From positions 26,361,723 through 26,425,722 of the forward strand of contig NC_057767.1 in NCBI RefSeq assembly GCF_010389155.1: a stretch of 64,000 bases of DNA, in the 5' to 3' direction. Under the pieces are notes generated by a model. That model worked only from the letters and a program-made list of their open reading frames with translations, was not told where the DNA came from and ran no database searches. This document shows positions 59,185 to 64,000 of the stretch, piece by piece (position 1 is the stretch's first letter; each line of letters begins with the position of its first letter). Position numbers and translations under genes: made by a program. This DNA comes from Erigeron canadensis. Its lineage: Eukaryota; Streptophyta; Magnoliopsida; Asterales; Asteraceae.

Positions 59185-61937
59185 AAGTAGAGGTTATCGG
59201 GTTTGATTATACTTGTTTTTGGTTTTGTCGAGGTTTGGTAACGCGATTTGGCTTCTAAGTTGGTCAATTTTACTGTCAAGCCCGTTTTTGTGGAAGTTGT
59301 TCTAGTTTCTATTGCCTTATGGAAATTCTATTGTCTTATGGAGTTTCGATTGCCTTATGGATATTCTAATATATACCTTTCGTTAATTTTCTAATGCCTT
59401 ATGTCAATTCTAATGCCTTCTGTTAGTTTTCTATTGTCGAATGCTGTTTTTCTTGATGGACTTAACGACAATTAGTTGTTAAGTCCTGAATAACCATTAG
59501 TTTGCTACTGTCGGATGTTGTTTTTCTTGAAGGACTTAACAGTCGTTAGTCATTAATGTCCCTTTTGTGTTCCTCCTAAGAATATTTCTTTTTGGGTTAT
59601 GATATGTGCTAGGTGGTCAATTTTTATCGTGTGGTGTACCTTGAATTAGCTTGATTACTTGTATGGTAGGTGGTGAACTTTCTCGAGTTCGGGAACTTAT
59701 TCCCACCTTTATTGAACGCTGTAAATTTGTGTGATCGCCTGAGGTTAGTTCGTAGCCCCTACTATTTGCGTGCTTTGGGGGTGGAAATATACTCACTAAA
59801 AGCTAATGTGTTGTGTCGTGGATAATTATTGGGTTAAGTGCACGGAAATGTAATCAACTAAGACGGAAAAGTTATTGTGTACATGAACTTACAAACGTAG
59901 TTATAAATGTACTACGAGTACTTACTATATCCAGTTTAAAATTAAGATCTATAGGGGCAATACCTCCATAGAATTAGAATGCTTCAGGCCAAGTTTAGGT
60001 ACCTGTCAAAAAATAGGCTGACATTCAACAATGATTCCCATATAGTAGTAAAAGAAAAGCAACGACTAAATTGAGGCTAATAATACATCTTTGCAAAAGG
60101 AACAAATAAACCCTTAAAACAACTCTATATTCGATCTAGCCAATTTACAATGAGACAGACAATGTACGTTCAAGAGCACAACTACCATTAATTATAAAAA
60201 TTTTCTTTCTAGGGAATAAGTTTTTTTCTTTTGAAAGATACCAACGGATAAATGGCTAACACCCCCGTGGATGCGCCCATTCCGGTTTGACTCCTAACAA
60301 CGACGCCCTAAAGGAAATAAGTTATAAATGAGCAAGGACAACCCGATAGGCCCATTTCGACCAATACTAAAGGTAGGTGAACCATACACCCGTCGAATCC
60401 GACATAACTCGTAATTCAACAATCCTGACCAGCCTCGTTTTCTAACGACAGAAACGAAAATAGGACCTAATGCGCAAAGCTGACTATCAACTTGTACCAG
60501 TCCACTTTTTCCGAGCCATCCATTTCTAGTTGTTTGCAACACAAAAGAATTTGGTTGGCATGTTAGGCCCATTTGGATACATATTATTATTTTACCTATT
60601 TTCTAACCATTTTGTCAACAGTAGTTGCTAAGAGCATGGGGTATGGAGAGAGAATGCCGATCCCGGACATCTACATGGCAATCGGCGCCGAGCTCCCTTC
60701 CATCCCTCCCCCATCCGGCACCGAACTAGTCATCAAGATTCTTCAAAATCATGCCGATGTCCGGCATTCTTGGTTCTTTTGTTTTTAGTGGTTTCTTGGT
60801 TTCTTCAAAATAGTTTATTTCTTCTTCATCTTTGTTGAAGATTGCCAAAAAAATGTCACTTGAAATAACCCAGCAGGAGGTTCGCGACGGTAAGTGGTAA
60901 TGTAATATGAAGTGGTTTCTTTCTATCTTCATCATCGTTGAAGATTGCAGGATATCTAGATCTACTATTTATTCGATGGGGGTGGAATGGTAGATTGGTA
61001 GGTGATGGTGATAAAGTTAAATAATGGGTGTGAACTGGTAAAAAGAAGGAGATCATTGTGTTATATATTTTTTAAGGAAGTTGGTAGATCACATAATATA
61101 GGGCCATAAACAATTTGACTCATTATTTTACTTTATAAATTTTAACTCACGAAATGGTAAAGTAAATATGGTTAAGTATAATTAATTTGGTATAATAGTT
61201 ATATGTTTATTATGAATAATTTTTTAAATTTTAATATAATAACTTACTTTTACTATTAATATATTTTTATTTTTATTATTTAAATATAAAGTAGTTTTAA
61301 TATATAATTTATAAAGCTTATTAAAATATGAAGAAAAAATGGTGTTCTGCGTTTTGCGTCGTTCTGCATCCATAACGTTCAAAAACTAATGAAATAATGA
61401 AAACTGACGTGGCGTTGAGGTAGTATTCTGGATGGTTCTGCGTACTGCATCCATACCTGATGCTCTAAAAACAAGTTAGGAATAGTTGGAAGAGGAAGGT
61501 AAGATGGGTAACAATTATAGTTGATATATAAATGGGTTTTTTACTATCTCTAAAACAAACTCTGACTTGCAACATCGAAGTAGTGAAGTCATTTCTACCA
61601 AAACATCCTCCTAACTAATAAACAATTACATATGAAAAACTCAGGATACAGGAACGATACGGGAACGGGGAATGTCCAAATCAAAAAACCAAGATACGGG
61701 AACGACAAGGATATGACAATAAAAAATATATATAAAATATATATATTAAAAAAATTGCAAAATATTACAATTTTACCAATATATAAGTATTAATAGTTAA
61801 TATTTAAAATATATTCTTAATATATTTGTGGAATGAAAGAAATTTGATATTGCTAATCCTCAATTCTATATTATAATATTATTATTATATTATATGCTGA
61901 TTTATATATATGAAATTAAATTGAATATAAATGTGTA
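59185..61937. other. Repeat-derived intergenic DNA
   Basis: It includes a degenerate TGCCTTATGG repeat (59295-59420), a duplicated GATGTTGTTTTTCTTGA/ATGCTGTTTTTCTTGATGGACTTAAC pair (59439 and 59513), and a Mutator-like end fragment at 59832-59894. Isolated open frames lie at 60294-60572 (-) and 60573-60788 (+) without recognisable domains. A MITE-like end near 61345-61467 (TGCATCCATA motifs inverted) closes it. No gene is supported. Confidence 0.4.
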
Positions 61938-62177
61938 AAGTAAGTAAGTAACCGCTCAGTGCCACCTTCCGCGGGTTTTGAGCCCCAATACCTCGACGGT
62001 GTATGGGGGAGGTTAAGATGTAGGCAGACCTTACCTCTACCTAAGTAGAGAGGCTGCTTCCAGTTTCTACCTAAATGGTAGAAAAGACCCTCCAACCTTT
62101 GCATGGGATGAGGATCGAACCCATAACCTCTGTCTCCAGAGTCAAGGGTGTTTACCACTAATCCAACCATGCTGCTT
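61938..62177 (-). mobile_element. tRNA-derived SINE, 240 bp, with 17-bp target duplication
   Basis: On the - strand it starts AAGCAGCATGGTTGGATTAG. Box A-like TGGATTAGTGG and box B GGGTTCGATCC follow, and the 3' end is CTTACTTACTTT. TTGAATATAAATGTGTA flanks both sides (61921-61937 and 62178-62194) without a mismatch, the mark of target-primed insertion. The perfect duplication implies a young insertion. The open frame covering it is not a gene. Confidence 0.9.
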
Positions 62178-62194
62178 TTGAATATAAATGTGTA

Positions 62195-62897
62195 TTACAC
62201 CCATTGTATGACCTTTTATTACTATAGTGATACATATATTCAAATATTAGTGAATCACCACCGTCCATCGCCCGATAAAATCACCACCATTAAATCAACT
62301 ACCTGCTTTATGTAAAGCCTTTTTTTTCTTCTTATATTTGTTATCTCCCTCTCTCTCCCTGATGAGCGTCCAAATTGTGATAAAAACCCCTATTGAAAGG
62401 CTTCATTTCTATGTCTAAATGAGTTAATATACCGAAACTTTTGGTACTTAATGAATTGCATGTTTATATAGGTTCACGGAAGATGCGAGAGAGGGTAAAT
62501 GGCATCAAGTAACTCAGGAGGGAAGCCTATGATGATTACAAGACACAAGGAAGCGATTCGGAGCTAAACGAAGACGCGGGAGGTGAAGCAGGAGCCACAA
62601 GCGCCGCTGGCCAGTCATCTACTAGCGCCGCTGGAAAAATCCAGCGCCGCTCCCTCAAGCATCCCAGCGCCGCTGGTGCAAACCAGCGCCGCTGGTCCAT
62701 CAGGCTCACTCACCAGCGCCACTGGTTAGCCCACCAGCGCCGCTGTTGAGCCCAGTTCAGAAGACCGACTCTGCTGCCTATTTAAGTCGAACTAACCCTC
62801 AAAACCCTAAAGAGAGAGCCGAAACAGCAGCCCTAGCCGCCCAGCAACACCCCTAGGTCGATTTTGCAGATTCCAAGAAGGTTTTGGAGCTTCTAAC
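62195..62897 (+). mobile_element. Retroelement LTR-like stretch with palindrome array and TATA-like box
   Basis: From roughly 62360 (TGATGAGCGTCC) it has the layout of the LTR at 3887-5380: a leader, an array of short palindromes, CTATTTAAG (62779-62787) as TATA-like box, then an AAACCCTAA-containing leader. The left boundary is uncertain and the right end is cut by the next LTR start at 62898. Confidence 0.5.
62599..62745. repeat. Array of seven near-palindromes, CCAGCGCCGCTGG
   Basis: Units at 62599-62610, 62623-62634, 62641-62651, 62664-62676, 62683-62695, 62713-62725 and 62734-62745. Each full unit is a 6-bp inverted repeat around a central C. The array ends about 35 bp before the TATA-like box. 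Confidence 0.85.
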
Positions 62898-63290
62898 TGA
62901 TGTGTCATATTTTATACCATTTTCCACGTGATTTTAGAACCAATTATTCATCATTTTGATAGTTTTATATCCAACTTTCGATGCTTTGAAGGTTTGTTAA
63001 GTGTTTTCAGGTTGGAAATTGATTAGACGGATGAATTGGTCGATTTTGATGAGTTATGGAAGAAATGGGAGAAGGATTCGGGTGAAATCAAGCGAAAGAT
63101 GAAGAAAACGAAATCTGGAAGTTGTAACTGCCGTTACCCTAGTAACGGCCGTTATAGAGGTGATTTGTGGTTTCTCCTGTAACTGGCAGTTAGTAAAGTA
63201 ACGACCATTAGAATGTAACTGGCGAGTAACGGCCGTTACTGGGGTAACGCCCCAGTAATGGAGATATTTTACAAAAATAAAGGATTGATA
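62898..63290 (+). mobile_element. Second LTR-like fragment, TGATGTGTCA start, truncated
   Basis: TGATGTGTCATATTTTATACC at 62898 resembles the start of the LTR ending at 5380. It leads into another palindrome array and is then replaced by unrelated AT-rich DNA near 63260, so it is a fragment. Confidence 0.45.
63124..63259. repeat. Array of GTAACGGCCGTTAC near-palindromes
   Basis: Units at 63124-63137, 63142-63155, 63179-63192, 63198-63211, 63226-63239 and a degenerate one at 63244-63259. The consensus is a perfect 14-bp palindrome. No TATA box follows because the LTR is cut here. Confidence 0.8.
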
Positions 63291-64000
63291 GTGTAATTTA
63301 ATTTTTAATGTTAAAAGAATAGTGTATGTAAAAATATTTTAAAGGTTTGTAGCCTTGTAAGTATAAATATTACATAGGATGACATTTTAGACATTTCCCC
63401 ATGTAACTTTCAACATGGGGGGTATTTGCTTTAATATAGAGTATAGATTATTAACCGATTATTAATAGTAATTAGTTATTAATCTATATAGATATATCTA
63501 TTTTCATATATATCTTACATATGTCGAAAATAAAAGCAAAACTAATGTATGATTTGTATATAATATTCACATTTCATATTATGTTGTAACCACAACGACT
63601 AATACTTATCAACTAAACAAAATTTTAATATAGTATATAGTAAAGTTTTGTATATGTACGAAGATGAAATACATACATAAATATATAATATTACTATATA
63701 TTATCAAATATTTATTAATATTATATATTCTGTATATGTGTAATTTTTTTTAATATGTGTAAATACCTACAACTTATATAAATAATATTACAAAGTACAA
63801 ACCAAACAACATTAATATAAAGGAATATTTTGATTGCATTTTATGTTTCCATTTCCATTCCATTATTTAAACCAAGCACTCTAGTCCTAAGAAGAATTCA
63901 AGTTTCTTTATATTCATAGTTTCGTACTCACTTCGGCAATTTCTAGTCCACATATATTATAATCTTCCTTTAACTATGTAGACTTTAAGTATGTCTCTTC
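63291..64000. other. AT-rich intergenic DNA, nothing seen
   Basis: Low-complexity AT-rich sequence to the window edge. No frame, repeat pair or terminus that I can support. Confidence 0.4.

Noticed and set aside
60294..60788. Two adjacent open frames of 92 and 71 codons
   Set aside because: No recognisable domain and no homology I can recall. Left as unexplained intergenic sequence.
61916..62170. 84-codon open frame (MVGLVVNTLDSGDRGYG...) as a gene
   Set aside because: It coincides with the SINE body and its target duplication.

Overview
This window is nuclear DNA of a flowering plant: genes with many short exons and AT-rich GT-AG introns, lying in a landscape of small transposons. Protein resemblance to Arabidopsis genes puts it in the eudicots. 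The Helitron ends and repeat style feel like Asteraceae, but that is a low-confidence guess. I see no prokaryotic, viral or organellar block.

Five host genes can be read exon by exon. On the + strand at 7856-11887 is a UBAC2-type rhomboid-like/UBA membrane protein (8 exons, 289 aa). On the - strand at 13840-14220 is a single-exon RING-H2 protein (126 aa). On the - strand at 21545-27947 is a SEC14/CRAL-TRIO protein of the At4g35750 type (3 exons, 260 aa) whose 5 kb first intron is packed with insertions. On the - strand at 28732-41042 is the complete APC5 subunit of the anaphase-promoting complex (20 exons, 902 aa, one GC-AG intron). On the - strand at 49187-51174 is a CML35/36-type calmodulin-like protein with four EF-hands (2 exons, 238 aa). 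No shared pathway links them.

The rest is mostly mobile DNA, and many elements could be delimited by terminal repeats plus target-site duplications (TSDs): a Tourist-like MITE (1737-2468), a copia solo LTR (2849-3328), a 2.7 kb inverted-repeat element in a TA microsatellite with a minisatellite core and a nested solo LTR (3451-6116), hAT MITEs (12756-13012, 57279-57835), a PIF/Harbinger element with a nonsense-riddled transposase (16054-18112), a Mutator-like element in the last APC5 intron (29157-30185), two back-to-back Helitrons (42864-43951, 43961-45160), two Mutator-like elements with GGGTTAAGTGCA ends (47609-48006, 54322-55622), a solo LTR (51744-52219), an inverted duplication (56290-58990) and a tRNA-type SINE with a 17-bp TSD (61938-62177).

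The most unusual object is at 24649-26966, in the first intron of the SEC14 gene. It is a small LTR retrotransposon with two 354-bp LTRs, TTAAA TSDs, a PBS and a PPT. Its single ORF joins a retroviral-type zinc knuckle, a copia-type protease-like barrel lacking the DSG active site, and an ARID DNA-binding domain. It has no reverse transcriptase or integrase, so it looks like a non-autonomous element that captured a host chromatin-type domain. A second pattern is that three LTR-like stretches (4972-5143, 62599-62745, 63124-63259) each hold an array of short near-palindromes of a different sequence. In the two cases with a TATA-like box, the array stops about 35 bp upstream of it.
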